From contig NZ_CP140155.1 in NCBI RefSeq assembly GCF_034479375.1, forward strand, positions 4,192,501 to 4,256,500: a DNA stretch of 64,000 bases, given 5' to 3'. The notes below the pieces were generated by a model. That model ran no database searches and was not told the DNA's origin. It worked only from the letters and a program-made list of their open reading frames with translations. This stretch comes from Rhodopseudomonas palustris. GTDB taxonomy: Bacteria; Pseudomonadota; Alphaproteobacteria; Rhizobiales; Xanthobacteraceae. Made by a program: the position numbers and the translations under genes. Positions 1 to 12,000 of the stretch are shown here, piece after piece. The stretch's first letter is position 1. The number at the start of each line of letters is the position of its first letter.

Positions 1-587
1 TTGCCGGCGAGCTTGTCCGGCTCGGAGGCGACCACGCTGCGGATCTGGAACGCGGCGCTGCCGACGCTGACGCGGTCCCCGATCTTGAGGTCGAGCCGGG
101 CGAGAAACGCGGCGTCGGCCGCGGCGCCGAACGCGCCATCGCGCTCCGCCAGCACGTCGGCGAGCGGCAGCGGCGGATCGAGTTTCAGCTCGCCGAGCAT
201 CGGATAGAGGCTGTCGACCGCCTTGATCTCGACCAGCGCCGAGGCGCCTTCGGCGGTGCGCGCCATGCCGCGCATCGACGCCGCGACCGAGACCGGCGCG
301 CGGTCGCGCAGATAGCCGAGCTCTTGCGGCGTCGCCTCGCGCTGGATCAGCGAGAACGCGACATCGCCGCCGAGCAGGGTGCGGCCTTCGCGGGCCAGCC
401 CTTCGCCGAGGCTGGCGGCGACCGAGCCGACGCCGGCGATCGCCATCACGCCGAGCGCGATGCAGGCGATGAAGACGTAGAACCCGTTGAGACCGCCGCG
501 CATCTCGCGCAGCGCATAGCGCAACGGCAGCGACCAGCCGCGCGACTGCGGCGCGGATTTGGCGAGCGGATCGGCGACCAGCGTCAT
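1..587 (-). CDS. ABC transporter permease, FtsX/MacB-like, C-terminus outside window
   Basis: Open reading frame running off the left edge; only the first 195 or so residues are present. The ATG at 587 lies 3 bases after the stop of the ATPase gene, so the two are co-transcribed. The N-terminus reads MTLVADPLAK, a polar stretch, then a hydrophobic segment at about residues 36-56 (FYVFIACIALGVMAIAGVGS), followed by a periplasmic-type region with GGDVAFSL and RLDLKIGDRVSVG. This layout (one N-terminal membrane helix then a MacB-type periplasmic core) fits the large YbbP-like permeases that pair with LolD-type ATPases. Such pairs act in lipoprotein or lipid handling or drug export; the substrate cannot be told here. 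An adjacent esterase gene is common for this family (ybbA-ybbP-tesA in E. coli). Confidence 0.85.
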   Translation of the reverse strand, partial: MTLVADPLAKSAPQSRGWSLPLRYALREMRGGLNGFYVFIACIALGVMAIAGVGSVAASLGEGLAREGRTLLGGDVAFSLIQREATPQELGYLRDRAPVSVAASMRGMARTAEGASALVEIKAVDSLYPMLGELKLDPPLPLADVLAERDGAFGAAADAAFLARLDLKIGDRVSVGSAAFQIRSVVASEPDKLAG

Positions 588-590
588 GCG

Positions 591-1331
591 TCAGGCCGAT
601 CGCGCCCGGGCATTGCCCGGCATTGTTGTGTCGATCGCCCCGGAGCGCAGCCTGACCACGCGGTCGCAGCGCTGCGCCAGCGAGGTGTCGTGGGTCACCA
701 GCACCAGCGTCATGCCGCGTTCGGCGTGTTTGGTGAACAAGAGGTCGACGATCTGCCGGCCGGTCGCCTCGTCGAGATTGCCGGTCGGCTCGTCGGCCAC
801 CAGGATGGTCGGATCGGGCGCCAGCGCCCGCGCCAGGGCGACGCGCTGCTGCTCGCCGCCGGAGAGCTGCGTCGGATAATGATGCAGCCGTTCGCCAAGT
901 CCCACCGAATCCAGCTCGCGCGCCGCCCGCTCAGCCGCGTCCGGGGCGCCGGCGAGTTCGAGCGGCACTGCGACGTTCTCCAGCGCGGTCATGGTCGGGA
1001 TCAGATGAAAGGACTGGAAGACGATGCCGACCTGGCGGCCGCGGAAGCGCGCCAATGCGTCCTCGCTGAGGCCATTGAAAGCGGTGCCGCTGACCACCAC
1101 CTCACCGCTGTCGGGCCGCTCCAGCCCGGCCATCACCATCAGCAGGGTGGATTTGCCGGATCCCGACGGGCCGATCAGGCCGATCGCCTCGCCGGGTGCG
1201 ACGCGGAGGCTGATATCCTTGAGGATGTGCACCCGCGCGGCGCCACTGCCCAGCGACAGATTGACGTTCGAAATGGAGATGGTGTCCGGCGTGGTGCCGG
1301 GCCGCGACGAGGGTTCGATGAAGCTGTCCAT
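591..1331 (-). CDS. ABC transporter ATP-binding protein, LolD/YbbA-like
   Basis: 246-residue ATPase with Walker A GPSGSGKS at about 54-61, the ABC signature LSGGEQQRVALARAL and Walker B ILVADEPTGNLD followed by the LolD/MacB-like spacing. It would energise the permease encoded 3 bases downstream. I chose the ATG at 1331, which gives 16 or so residues before the conserved beta strand. A GTG at 1382 would add 17 residues and run under the divergent esterase. The start codon at 1331 shares the palindrome CATG with the proposed esterase start at 1330, so at least one of the two starts may be wrong. Substrate unknown. Confidence 0.88.
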   Translation of the reverse strand: MDSFIEPSSRPGTTPDTISISNVNLSLGSGAARVHILKDISLRVAPGEAIGLIGPSGSGKSTLLMVMAGLERPDSGEVVVSGTAFNGLSEDALARFRGRQVGIVFQSFHLIPTMTALENVAVPLELAGAPDAAERAARELDSVGLGERLHHYPTQLSGGEQQRVALARALAPDPTILVADEPTGNLDEATGRQIVDLLFTKHAERGMTLVLVTHDTSLAQRCDRVVRLRSGAIDTTMPGNARARSA

Positions 1332-2031
1332 GGCTGGTGCATATGGCGATTGTTTCGGTGCGGTCGAGAGGGCGGGGCGCACGATTGCGTGGGCGATGGT
1401 TATCGCGGTGTTGGCGATGACGGTGATACCGATGCCACACGCCTTCGCGCAGCCGGCCGTGAAGCCCCTGAAAGTGGTGGTGCTGGGTGATTCGCTGTCC
1501 GCCGGTTACGGATTACCGGCCGACGCGGCGTTTCCGGCCAAGCTGCAGAAAGCACTGCAGGCCAAGGGGATCGCGACCGAGATGATCAACGCCGGGGTGT
1601 CGGGCGACACCGCCAGCGGCGGGCTCGCGCGGCTGGATTGGTCGGTGCCGGCGGATACGGACGCGGTGATCGTCGAGCTCGGCGCCAATGACGCGCTGCG
1701 CGGCACCGATCCCAAGGTCCCGCAACAGGCGCTGGAGGAGATCGTCAAGCGTTTGAAAGCGCGGAAGATCGCGGTGCTGTTGTGCGGGATGCTGGCGCCG
1801 CCGAATTACGGACCGGACTACGCCAGGCAGTTCAACGCGATCTATCCCGATCTGGCGAAAAAATACGACGTGCCGCTGTACCCGTTCTTCCTCGACGGCG
1901 TCGCGGCGGTGGCGAGCCTCAATCAGCCGGACGGCATCCACCCGACCGCCGCGGGCATCGACCTCGTGGTCGCGAACATCCTGCCCACGATCGAGGCATT
2001 CCTCCGATCGGCCGCTGGGCAGAACGGCTGA
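1330..2031 (+). CDS. tesA: GDSL-type arylesterase / lysophospholipase TesA-like
   Basis: 233-residue secreted esterase of the SGNH hydrolase family. Residues 1-40 form a signal peptide: charged start, hydrophobic core IAWAMVIAVLAM and a cleavage site after HAFA. Block I VLGDSLSAGYG holds the nucleophile Ser at about 55, block III is ELGANDALRG, and the catalytic Asp-His pair is DGIHPTAAG near the C-terminus. Hydrolyses short-chain esters or lysophospholipids in the periplasm, judging by the family. It is divergent from an ABC ATPase-permease pair, recalling the E. coli tesA-ybbA-ybbP arrangement. Start uncertain: 1330 gives a complete signal peptide, while ATG 1396 would leave only the hydrophobic core. 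Confidence 0.88.
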   Translation: MAGAYGDCFGAVERAGRTIAWAMVIAVLAMTVIPMPHAFAQPAVKPLKVVVLGDSLSAGYGLPADAAFPAKLQKALQAKGIATEMINAGVSGDTASGGLARLDWSVPADTDAVIVELGANDALRGTDPKVPQQALEEIVKRLKARKIAVLLCGMLAPPNYGPDYARQFNAIYPDLAKKYDVPLYPFFLDGVAAVASLNQPDGIHPTAAGIDLVVANILPTIEAFLRSAAGQNG

Positions 2032-2222
2032 AAATTCCGGCAACGTTCTTCTAAGGGGCGGATTGCCCTCAACTTTTTCGTCACCCGGGCGTTGTAGCGG
2101 TAGCGCTGTTACATAAACGCGATACAGAATTGGTGAGTTGATTCGCCGGACGTTTTGCGGAGTGCAAAGTCCCGAACGACAGGGACGGCGACCGCAATCG
2201 GGCCTCAGTATGGGGAGTTCCG

Positions 2223-2789
2223 ATGCCGCGTTTATTCACTGGACTTGAGATTCCCGCCGAGGTCACCCAGACCTTGTCCCATCTCCGCGGCGGCCTTCCC
2301 GGCGCCCGCTGGGTCGATCCGGAAAACTATCACCTCACGCTGCGCTTCATCGGCGACATCGACGGCGTCACCGCCAACGAGATCGCCTCGACGCTGTTTC
2401 GGGTCAACCGCAAACCGTTCGAAGTGCAATTGCAGGGGCTGGCGAGCTTCGGCGGGCGCAAGCCACGCGCGGTGGTGGCGTCGGTGGTGCCGTCGAAGCC
2501 GCTGATCGAATTGCAGGCCGAACTGGAGCGGCTGCTGCAGCGGGTCGGGCTCGATCCCGAAGGTCGCAAATTCACCCCGCATGTCACGCTGGCCTGGCTG
2601 CGCGACGCCTCCTGTCAGGACGTCGCGGATTATCTGTCGCTGCGCGGCTATTTCCCGGCCAAGGTGTTCAAGGCCGAGCGCTTCGTGCTGTATTCGTCGC
2701 GGGCCTCGACCGGCGGCGGGCCGTATGTCGTCGAGGCGCCGTACGAGCTCAGATCCGCCGCCGAGGCCCGAGCCGTCCGAACTGCATAG
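2223..2789 (+). CDS. thpR: RNA 2',3'-cyclic phosphodiesterase (2'-5' RNA ligase family)
   Basis: 188 residues, the normal size of this family. The two catalytic HxTx motifs are visible: HLTL at His37 and HVTL at His120. The enzyme opens 2',3'-cyclic phosphates on RNA ends, and the same fold catalyses 2'-5' ligation in vitro; its cellular role is not settled. The ATG at 2223 follows a 190-base gap in which I see no other gene. The following gene starts 57 bases after its stop, so the two may be co-transcribed. Confidence 0.93.
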   Translation: MPRLFTGLEIPAEVTQTLSHLRGGLPGARWVDPENYHLTLRFIGDIDGVTANEIASTLFRVNRKPFEVQLQGLASFGGRKPRAVVASVVPSKPLIELQAELERLLQRVGLDPEGRKFTPHVTLAWLRDASCQDVADYLSLRGYFPAKVFKAERFVLYSSRASTGGGPYVVEAPYELRSAAEARAVRTA

Positions 2790-2846
2790 CCCCCAGCAGG
2801 AATCCCGGCTTGCATTTTGCCGCAGGCTGAGGCGGTAAGGGCGTCC

Positions 2847-4028
2847 ATGTCCCCGCCGCTCTCGTTCCGTCAGCATTATCAGTCCCTGGTCGCCTCCGGT
2901 GCGATCGAAGCCGACCCCGCCCAGGCGCGCGCGGTCGAAGCCTTCGGCGCGCTCGACGACACCCTGGCAGGCTACAAGCCGCCGAAAAAGCAGGGCTTTC
3001 TCGGCCGACTGTTCGGCGGCGGCGAGCCCGACAAGCCGCCGCGCGGGCTCTACGTCCATGGCGAGGTCGGCCGCGGCAAGACCATGCTGATGGATCTGTT
3101 CTTCGATGCGAGCCCGGTGGCGCACAAGCGCCGCGCGCATTTCCACGAATTCATGGCCGAGGCGCACGAGCGCATCAACGCCTTCCGGCAGAACATCAAA
3201 CGCGGCGAAATCCCCGACGGCGACGTGATCGGGCTGACCGCGGCGTCGATTTTCGACGAAGCGTGGCTGCTGTGCTTCGATGAATTCCACGTGACCGACA
3301 TCGCCGACGCGATGATCCTGTCGCGGCTGTTCGGCAAGCTGTTCGAACTCGGCACGGTCGTCGTCGCGACGTCGAACGTCGCGCCCGACAATCTCTACAA
3401 AGGCGGCCTCAACCGCGCGCTGTTCGTGCCGTTCATCGGCCAGGTCAAACAGCACATGGAGGTGCTGCGGCTCGACGCTCGCACCGATTATCGGCTGGAG
3501 AAATTCGCCGGGATGAAGGTCTGGCTGGCGCCGGACGATGCGGAGGCGACCGCCGCGCTGGATCGCGCCTGGAGCCGGATCACCGGCGGCGCTGCGGGCA
3601 AGCCGCGCGACATCTCGATCAAGGGCCGGCATCTGCACGTGCCGAAATCCGACCATCACGTCGCGCGGTTCGATTTCGCCGACCTGTGCCAGAAGCCGCT
3701 CGGTGCGTCCGACTATCTGCGGCTTGCGCATGAATACCACACGCTGCTGATCGACCACGTGCCGGCGATGGATTACGCCGACCGCAACGCCGCCAAGCGC
3801 TTCATCGCGCTGATCGACACGCTGTACGACAATGCCGTGAAGCTGATGGCCTCGGCCGCAGCCGAGCCGGCCGACCTGTACCGCGCTTCCGAGGGCTACG
3901 AGGCGATGGAATTCAACCGTACGGTGTCGCGCCTGATCGAGATGGGCTCGGAATCGTACCTGGCGCTGCCGCACGGCCGCAGCGACTCGCTCGCCTCCGG
4001 CGCCACGACCGGCCTGGTCGAAACCTAG
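2847..4028 (+). CDS. zapE: Cell division protein ZapE (AFG1-like ATPase)
   Basis: 393-residue P-loop ATPase of the AFG1/ZapE family, cytoplasmic or membrane-associated. Walker A GEVGRGKT lies at about 72-79 and Walker B LLCFDEFHVTD at about 142-152; a DEFHVTD motif in this position is typical of the family. In E. coli ZapE acts on the Z-ring during late division and under low oxygen, and mitochondrial homologues act in protein quality control. I chose ATG 2847 because TAAGG at 2836-2840 is a well-placed ribosome binding site; an in-frame start at 2817 would add ten residues without family support. Confidence 0.93.
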   Translation: MSPPLSFRQHYQSLVASGAIEADPAQARAVEAFGALDDTLAGYKPPKKQGFLGRLFGGGEPDKPPRGLYVHGEVGRGKTMLMDLFFDASPVAHKRRAHFHEFMAEAHERINAFRQNIKRGEIPDGDVIGLTAASIFDEAWLLCFDEFHVTDIADAMILSRLFGKLFELGTVVVATSNVAPDNLYKGGLNRALFVPFIGQVKQHMEVLRLDARTDYRLEKFAGMKVWLAPDDAEATAALDRAWSRITGGAAGKPRDISIKGRHLHVPKSDHHVARFDFADLCQKPLGASDYLRLAHEYHTLLIDHVPAMDYADRNAAKRFIALIDTLYDNAVKLMASAAAEPADLYRASEGYEAMEFNRTVSRLIEMGSESYLALPHGRSDSLASGATTGLVET

Positions 4029-5189
<1,161 letters not shown>

Positions 5190-5200
5190 GTTTGAAACGG

Positions 5201-5243
5201 CCGGGGTGCGCCGCCGCCCGCCAAGGCGCGGCGCGCACCCCGG
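5201..5243 (+). other. GC-rich hairpin between mdh and sucC
   Basis: The arm CCGGGGTGCGCCGC at 5201-5214 pairs with GCGGCGCGCACCCCGG at 5228-5243, with a two-base bulge. There is no T tract after it on either strand, so it is not a classical terminator. It sits 12 bases after the mdh stop and 38 before sucC. It could mark mRNA processing or partial attenuation that lets mdh and suc levels differ; that is inference. Confidence 0.5.
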
Positions 5244-5280
5244 TTCAACGGGCTGGAAACGATCTGCCGAGGGGCATTAG

Positions 5281-6477
5281 ATGAATATCCACGAATACCA
5301 GGCCAAAGCGGTGCTGCGCGAATTCGGCGTTCCGGTGTCGCACGGCTATCCGATCTTCAAGGCGTCCGAAGCGGAAGGCGCCGCCAAGCAGCTCGGCGGT
5401 CCGGTCTGGGTGGTGAAGAGCCAGATCCACGCCGGCGGCCGCGGCAAGGGCAAGTTCAAGGAAGCCTCCGCCGGCGACAAGGGCGGCGTGCGGCTCGCCA
5501 AGTCGGTCGACGAGGTCAAGCAATACGCCGAGCAGATGCTGCACGCGACGCTGGTGACGGTGCAGACCGGCCCGGCCGGCAAGCAGGTCAACCGGCTGTA
5601 CGTCGAGGAAGGCTCCGAGATCGACAAGGAGTTCTACCTGTCGCTGCTGGTCGACCGCGCCACCTCGCGGATCTCCTTCGTGGTCTCGACCGAAGGCGGC
5701 ATGTCGATCGAGGACGTCGCCCACGATACCCCCGAGAAGATCGTCTCGTTCACGGTCGATCCGGCCACCGGCATCATGGGCCACCACGGCCGCGCCGTCG
5801 CCAAGGCGCTGGGGCTGAAGGGCGAGCAGGCCAAGCAGGCGGAAAGCCTGGTGACCAAGCTCTACACCGCGTTCCTCGCCAAGGACATGGAGATGCTCGA
5901 GATCAACCCGCTGGTGCTGACCAAGCAGGGCGATCTCAAGTGCCTCGACGCCAAGATGTCGTTCGACGGCAACTCGCTGTATCGCCACGCCGACGTCCAG
6001 GCGCTGCGCGACGAGAGCGAGGAAGACGCCAAGGAAATCGAGGCGTCGAAATACGACCTCAACTACGTCACGCTCGACGGTACCATCGGCTGCATGGTCA
6101 ACGGCGCCGGCCTCGCCATGGCGACGATGGACATCATCAAGCTCTACGGCATGACCCCCGCCAACTTCCTCGACGTCGGCGGCGGCGCCAGCAAGGAGAA
6201 GGTGACGGCGGCGTTCAAGATCATCACCGCCGATCCCAACGTGAAGGGCATCCTGATCAATATCTTCGGCGGCATCATGAAGTGCGACGTGATCGCCGAG
6301 GGCGTGGTTGCGGCCGTCAAGGAAGTCGGCCTCTCGGTGCCGCTGGTGGTTCGCCTCGAAGGCACCAATGTCGAAGCCGGCAAGAAGATCATCAAGCACT
6401 CCGGCCTCAACGTGCTGCCCGCCGACAATCTCGACGACGCCGCGCAGAAGATCGTCAACGCCGTCAAGGGAGCCTGA
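5281..6477 (+). CDS. sucC: Succinyl-CoA synthetase subunit beta (ADP-forming)
   Basis: 398 residues, the usual length. It begins [18 protein letters not shown], the hallmark N-terminus of the family, followed by the ATP-grasp domain ([10 protein letters not shown] at about 50-60) and the C-terminal CoA-ligase domain with [10 protein letters not shown] at about 321-331. With SucD it converts succinyl-CoA plus ADP and phosphate to succinate, ATP and CoA. GAGGGG sits 8 bases before ATG 5281. sucD follows after 81 bases. Confidence 0.98.
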   Translation: MNIHEYQAKAVLREFGVPVSHGYPIFKASEAEGAAKQLGGPVWVVKSQIHAGGRGKGKFKEASAGDKGGVRLAKSVDEVKQYAEQMLHATLVTVQTGPAGKQVNRLYVEEGSEIDKEFYLSLLVDRATSRISFVVSTEGGMSIEDVAHDTPEKIVSFTVDPATGIMGHHGRAVAKALGLKGEQAKQAESLVTKLYTAFLAKDMEMLEINPLVLTKQGDLKCLDAKMSFDGNSLYRHADVQALRDESEEDAKEIEASKYDLNYVTLDGTIGCMVNGAGLAMATMDIIKLYGMTPANFLDVGGGASKEKVTAAFKIITADPNVKGILINIFGGIMKCDVIAEGVVAAVKEVGLSVPLVVRLEGTNVEAGKKIIKHSGLNVLPADNLDDAAQKIVNAVKGA

Positions 6478-6558
6478 GGCTTCACGGCCGCGGCCCGCGG
6501 GCCCGGCCACTCACCCACGCTCCCGACCCACCGGTTCGACCGCGAAAGCATCCCGACT

Positions 6559-7443
6559 ATGTCCATCCTGATCGACGCCAACACCAAAGTCATCTGCCAG
6601 GGCTTCACCGGCAAGAACGGCACCTTCCATTCCGAGGCCGCGGTGGCCTACGGCACCAAGATGGTCGGCGGCACCTCGCCGGGCAAAGGCGGCACCACCC
6701 ATCTGGGCCTGCCGGTGTTCGACACCGTGCGCGAGGCGGTCGACAAGACCGGCGCCGATGCCTCGGTCATCTACGTGCCGCCGCCGGGCGCGGCCGATGC
6801 GATCTGCGAGGCGATCGACGCCGAGATCCCGCTGATCGTCTGCATCACCGAGGGCATCCCGGTGCTCGACATGGTGCGGGTGAAGCGCTCGCTGGTCGGC
6901 TCCAAGTCGCGGCTGATCGGGCCGAACTGCCCGGGCGTGATGACCGCCGGCGAGTGCAAGATCGGCATCATGCCGGCCAACATCTTCAAGCCGGGCTCGG
7001 TCGGCATCGTGTCGCGTTCCGGCACGCTGACCTATGAGGCGGTGTTCCAGACCACCAGCGAGGGGCTGGGCCAGACCACAGCGGTCGGCATCGGCGGCGA
7101 TCCGGTCAAGGGCACCGAATTCATCGACGTGCTGGAAATGTTCCTGGCCGACGACAAGACCGAGTCCATCATCATGATCGGCGAGATCGGCGGCTCCGCC
7201 GAGGAAGAGGCCGCCCAGTTCCTGATCGACGAGGCCAAGCGCGGCCGCAAAAAGCCGACGGTCGGATTCATCGCCGGCGTCACCGCCCCGCCAGGTCGGC
7301 GTATGGGGCATGCCGGTGCGATCATTTCGGGTGGCAAGGGCGACGCGGCGTCGAAAACCGCCGCAATGGAGGCCGCCGGCATCACCGTTTCGCCGTCCCC
7401 GGCGCGGCTCGGCAAGACGCTTGCCGAAAAATTGAAGTCCTAA
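6559..7443 (+). CDS. sucD: Succinyl-CoA synthetase subunit alpha
   Basis: 294 residues, standard for the family. The N-terminal CoA-binding Rossmann domain has [16 protein letters not shown] at about 12-27, and the phosphorylated active-site histidine is His251 in RMGHAGAI. Motifs GPNCPGVMT and GGDPVKGT are intact. Partner of the upstream sucC product, with which it forms the TCA-cycle synthetase. The 81-base spacer contains a GC-rich stretch but no recognised element. Confidence 0.98.
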   Translation: MSILIDANTKVICQGFTGKNGTFHSEAAVAYGTKMVGGTSPGKGGTTHLGLPVFDTVREAVDKTGADASVIYVPPPGAADAICEAIDAEIPLIVCITEGIPVLDMVRVKRSLVGSKSRLIGPNCPGVMTAGECKIGIMPANIFKPGSVGIVSRSGTLTYEAVFQTTSEGLGQTTAVGIGGDPVKGTEFIDVLEMFLADDKTESIIMIGEIGGSAEEEAAQFLIDEAKRGRKKPTVGFIAGVTAPPGRRMGHAGAIISGGKGDAASKTAAMEAAGITVSPSPARLGKTLAEKLKS

Positions 7444-7506
7444 TTCAAACCTTGTTTCATTACGAGCTTACATTTCCCTAGAATCCGATAAAAGGTGCAC
7501 TATGTT

Positions 7507-7529
7507 GCTGATCCGGTAACCGGATCAGC
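7507..7529. promoter_or_regulatory. Perfect 23-bp palindrome upstream of sucA
   Basis: GCTGATCCGGT, a single central A, then ACCGGATCAGC: eleven-base arms without mismatch, 42 bases before the sucA start and 63 after the sucD stop. No T tract follows, so it is not an intrinsic terminator. The spacing suits an operator for a dimeric regulator controlling sucA separately from sucCD, or a leader hairpin. The cognate protein is unknown. Confidence 0.6.
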
Positions 7530-7571
7530 TTATCGCGTGTCTGTCGCGATCGTCATCATCAGGAAGCAATC

Positions 7572-10529
7572 ATGTCTCGCCAGGACGCGAATGCCGCTTT
7601 CGCCCTTTCTTCGTTTCTCCAGGGCGCCAACGCCACCTATATCGACGACCTCTATTCCCGCTACGAAAACGACCCGTCCTCCGTCGATGCCGACTGGCAG
7701 GCATTCTTCAAAAGTCTGAAGGACAACCCCGGCGACATCCAGAAGAACGCCGAGGGCCCGTCCTGGGAGCAGGCCAACTGGCCGCTGACGCCGCGTGACG
7801 ATCTCACCTCGGCGCTGGACGGCAACTGGGCCCAGGTCGAAAAGAGCGTCGGCCAGAAGATCCAGTCCAAGGCGCAGACCAAAGGCGTCGAGCTGTCGAC
7901 CACCGACGTCAATCAGGCGACCCGCGATTCCGTCCGCGCGCTGATGCTGATCCGCGCCTACCGCATGCGGGGCCATTTCCACGCCAAGCTCGATCCGCTC
8001 GGGCTGGAGCCGACCAAGGATCACGAGGAACTCGATATCCGGTCTTACGGCTTCACCGAGGCCGATCTCGACCGCAAGATCTTCCTCGATCACGTGCTGG
8101 GCCTCGAATACGGCTCGCTGCGCGAGATCGTCGCGATCTGCGAGCGCACCTATTGCCAGACGATGGGCATCGAATTTCTGCATATCTCCAACGGGGCGCA
8201 GAAGGCCTGGCTGCAGGAGCGGATCGAAGGTCCCGACAAGGAGATCAGCTTCACCCGTGAAGGCCGGCGCGCCATCCTGATGAAGCTGGTCGAGGCCGAA
8301 GGCTTCGAGCGGTTCTGCGACCTGAAATTCACCGGCACCAAGCGGTTCGGTCTCGACGGCGGCGAGTCGCTGATCCCGGCGCTGGAGCAGATCATCAAGC
8401 GCGGCGGCAATCTCGGCGTCCGCGAGATCGTGCTCGGCATGCCGCATCGCGGCAGGCTCAACGTGCTGACCCAGGTGATGGGCAAGCCGCACCGCGCGCT
8501 GTTCCACGAATTCAAGGGCGGCTCGGCCAACCCCGACGAGGTCGAAGGCTCCGGCGACGTCAAATATCACCTCGGCGCCTCGTCCGACCGCGAGTTCGAC
8601 CACAACAAGGTGCATCTGTCGCTGACCGCCAACCCGTCGCATCTCGAGATCGTCGATCCGGTGGTGCTCGGCAAGGTCCGCGCCAAGCAGGACCAGCATG
8701 GCGACCTGCCGGAAGAGCGCGTCTCGGTGCTGCCGCTGCTGATGCACGGCGACGCGGCGTTCGCCGGCCAGGGCGTGGTCGCCGAATGCTTCGGCCTGTC
8801 CGACCTGAAGGGCTATCGCACCGGCGGCTCGATCCACTTCATCGTCAACAACCAGATCGGCTTCACCACCTATCCGCGCTATTCGCGGTCCTCGCCGTAT
8901 CCGTCGGACGTCGCCAAGATGATCGACGCGCCGATCTTCCATGTGAACGGCGACGATCCCGAAGCGGTGGTGTTCGCGGCCAAGATTGCGGTCGAGTACC
9001 GGCAGAAGTTCCACAAGCCGGTCGTGATCGACATGTTCTGCTACCGGCGCCACGGCCACAACGAAGGTGACGAGCCGGCCTTCACCCAGCCGATGATGTA
9101 CCGCAAGATCGCGGGCCATCCGTCGGCGCTGGAATTGTATTCGAAGCGACTGATCGCCGACGGCGTCATCACCGAAGGTGAAGTCGAGAAGGCCAAGGCC
9201 GACTGGCGCGCCCGGCTCGACGCCGAGCTCGAGGCCGGCTCCAGCTATCGCCCCAACAAGGCCGACTGGCTCGACGGCAAATGGGCCGGCTTCAAGTCGG
9301 CCGATCAGGAAGAGGATCCGCGCCGCGGCATCACCGGCGTCGACCTGGCGCAGCTCAAGGACGTCGGCCGCAAGATCACCAAGGTGCCGGAGGGCTTCCG
9401 GGTTCACCGCACGGTGGCGCGCTTCCTCGAGAACCGCGCCAAGGCGATCGACAGTGGCGTCGGCATCGACTGGGCGACCGGCGAGGCGTTGGCGTTCTGC
9501 ACGCTGCTGCAGGAAGGCCATCGCGTCCGCCTGTCCGGCCAGGACTCCGAACGCGGCACCTTCTCGCAGCGCCATTCGGTGCTGTTCGATCAGGAAGACG
9601 AGACCCGCTACACCCCGTTCAATCACCTCTCCCCCGATCAGGGCCATTACGAGGTGGTGAACTCGATGCTGTCGGAAGAAGCCGTGCTCGGCTTCGAATA
9701 CGGCTACACGCTGGCCGAGCCGAATGCGCTGACGATCTGGGAAGCGCAGTTCGGCGACTTCGCCAACGGCGCCCAGGTGCTGTTCGACCAGTTCATTTCG
9801 TCGGGCGAACGCAAATGGCTGCGGATGTCCGGCCTGGTCTGCATGCTGCCGCACGGCTACGAGGGCCAGGGACCGGAGCACTCCTCGGCCCGGCTCGAGC
9901 GTTTCCTGCAGATGTGCGCCGAGGACAACATGCAGGTGGTGCACGCCACCACGCCGGCGAACTTCTTCCACGTGCTGCGCCGTCAGCTCCGCCGCGAGAT
10001 CCGCAAGCCGCTGATCCTGATGACGCCGAAATCGCTGCTGCGCCACAAGCGCGCGGTGTCGCGGCTCGACGAGCTCGGGCCCGACACCAGCTTCCACCGC
10101 GTCTTGGCCGACGACGCCCAGTCGTTGCCGGACGAGAAGATCAAGCTGGTGCCGGACAACAAGATCCGCCGCGTCGTGATCTGCTCCGGCAAGGTCTATT
10201 ACGATCTCTACGAAGAGCGGGAGAAGCGCGGCGTCGACGACGTCTATCTGCTGCGCGTCGAGCAGCTCTATCCGGTGCCGCTGAAGACGCTGGTGCAGGA
10301 GATGTCGCGCTTCAAGGAGGCCGAGCTGGTGTGGTGCCAGGAAGAGCCGCGCAACATGGGCGCGTGGCACTTCATCGAGCCGTATCTGGAGTGGGTGCAG
10401 AATCAGGCGGGCGCGACCCATCGCCGTCCGCGTTATGTCGGCCGTCCCGCGTCGGCCGCCACCGCCTCCGGCCTGATGTCGAAGCATCTGGCCCAGCTCA
10501 AGGCCTTCCTCGACGAGGCGCTGCGCTGA
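7572..10529 (+). CDS. sucA: 2-oxoglutarate dehydrogenase E1 component
   Basis: 985 residues, full length for E1o. Thiamine diphosphate-dependent decarboxylase that forms the succinyl group passed to E2. It has the N-terminal FLQGANATYIDDLYSRYENDP segment that docks on the complex, the substrate loop GMPHRGRLNVL at about 293-303, the diphosphate/Mg motif HGDAAFAGQGVV at about 391-402 and the C-terminal transketolase pyrimidine region with FSQRHSVL. ATG 7572 is preceded by CAGGAAG. sucB starts 99 bases downstream. Confidence 0.98.
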   Translation: MSRQDANAAFALSSFLQGANATYIDDLYSRYENDPSSVDADWQAFFKSLKDNPGDIQKNAEGPSWEQANWPLTPRDDLTSALDGNWAQVEKSVGQKIQSKAQTKGVELSTTDVNQATRDSVRALMLIRAYRMRGHFHAKLDPLGLEPTKDHEELDIRSYGFTEADLDRKIFLDHVLGLEYGSLREIVAICERTYCQTMGIEFLHISNGAQKAWLQERIEGPDKEISFTREGRRAILMKLVEAEGFERFCDLKFTGTKRFGLDGGESLIPALEQIIKRGGNLGVREIVLGMPHRGRLNVLTQVMGKPHRALFHEFKGGSANPDEVEGSGDVKYHLGASSDREFDHNKVHLSLTANPSHLEIVDPVVLGKVRAKQDQHGDLPEERVSVLPLLMHGDAAFAGQGVVAECFGLSDLKGYRTGGSIHFIVNNQIGFTTYPRYSRSSPYPSDVAKMIDAPIFHVNGDDPEAVVFAAKIAVEYRQKFHKPVVIDMFCYRRHGHNEGDEPAFTQPMMYRKIAGHPSALELYSKRLIADGVITEGEVEKAKADWRARLDAELEAGSSYRPNKADWLDGKWAGFKSADQEEDPRRGITGVDLAQLKDVGRKITKVPEGFRVHRTVARFLENRAKAIDSGVGIDWATGEALAFCTLLQEGHRVRLSGQDSERGTFSQRHSVLFDQEDETRYTPFNHLSPDQGHYEVVNSMLSEEAVLGFEYGYTLAEPNALTIWEAQFGDFANGAQVLFDQFISSGERKWLRMSGLVCMLPHGYEGQGPEHSSARLERFLQMCAEDNMQVVHATTPANFFHVLRRQLRREIRKPLILMTPKSLLRHKRAVSRLDELGPDTSFHRVLADDAQSLPDEKIKLVPDNKIRRVVICSGKVYYDLYEEREKRGVDDVYLLRVEQLYPVPLKTLVQEMSRFKEAELVWCQEEPRNMGAWHFIEPYLEWVQNQAGATHRRPRYVGRPASAATASGLMSKHLAQLKAFLDEALR

Positions 10530-10628
10530 CGCCATGGGCTGCCGCGCGCCGGCGGCCGGTGTTGTCGAGACATTTGGATCAGGGGCGAACCGCCGCAGCA
10601 GCGGTGACGCCGCAAGAGGACAGAAACA

Positions 10629-11942
<1,314 letters not shown>

Positions 11943-12000
11943 GAGCGACGTCGATACGGGCAGGAGAGCCGGCGGGTCGTCGAAGCGGATTGGGGGGGAC

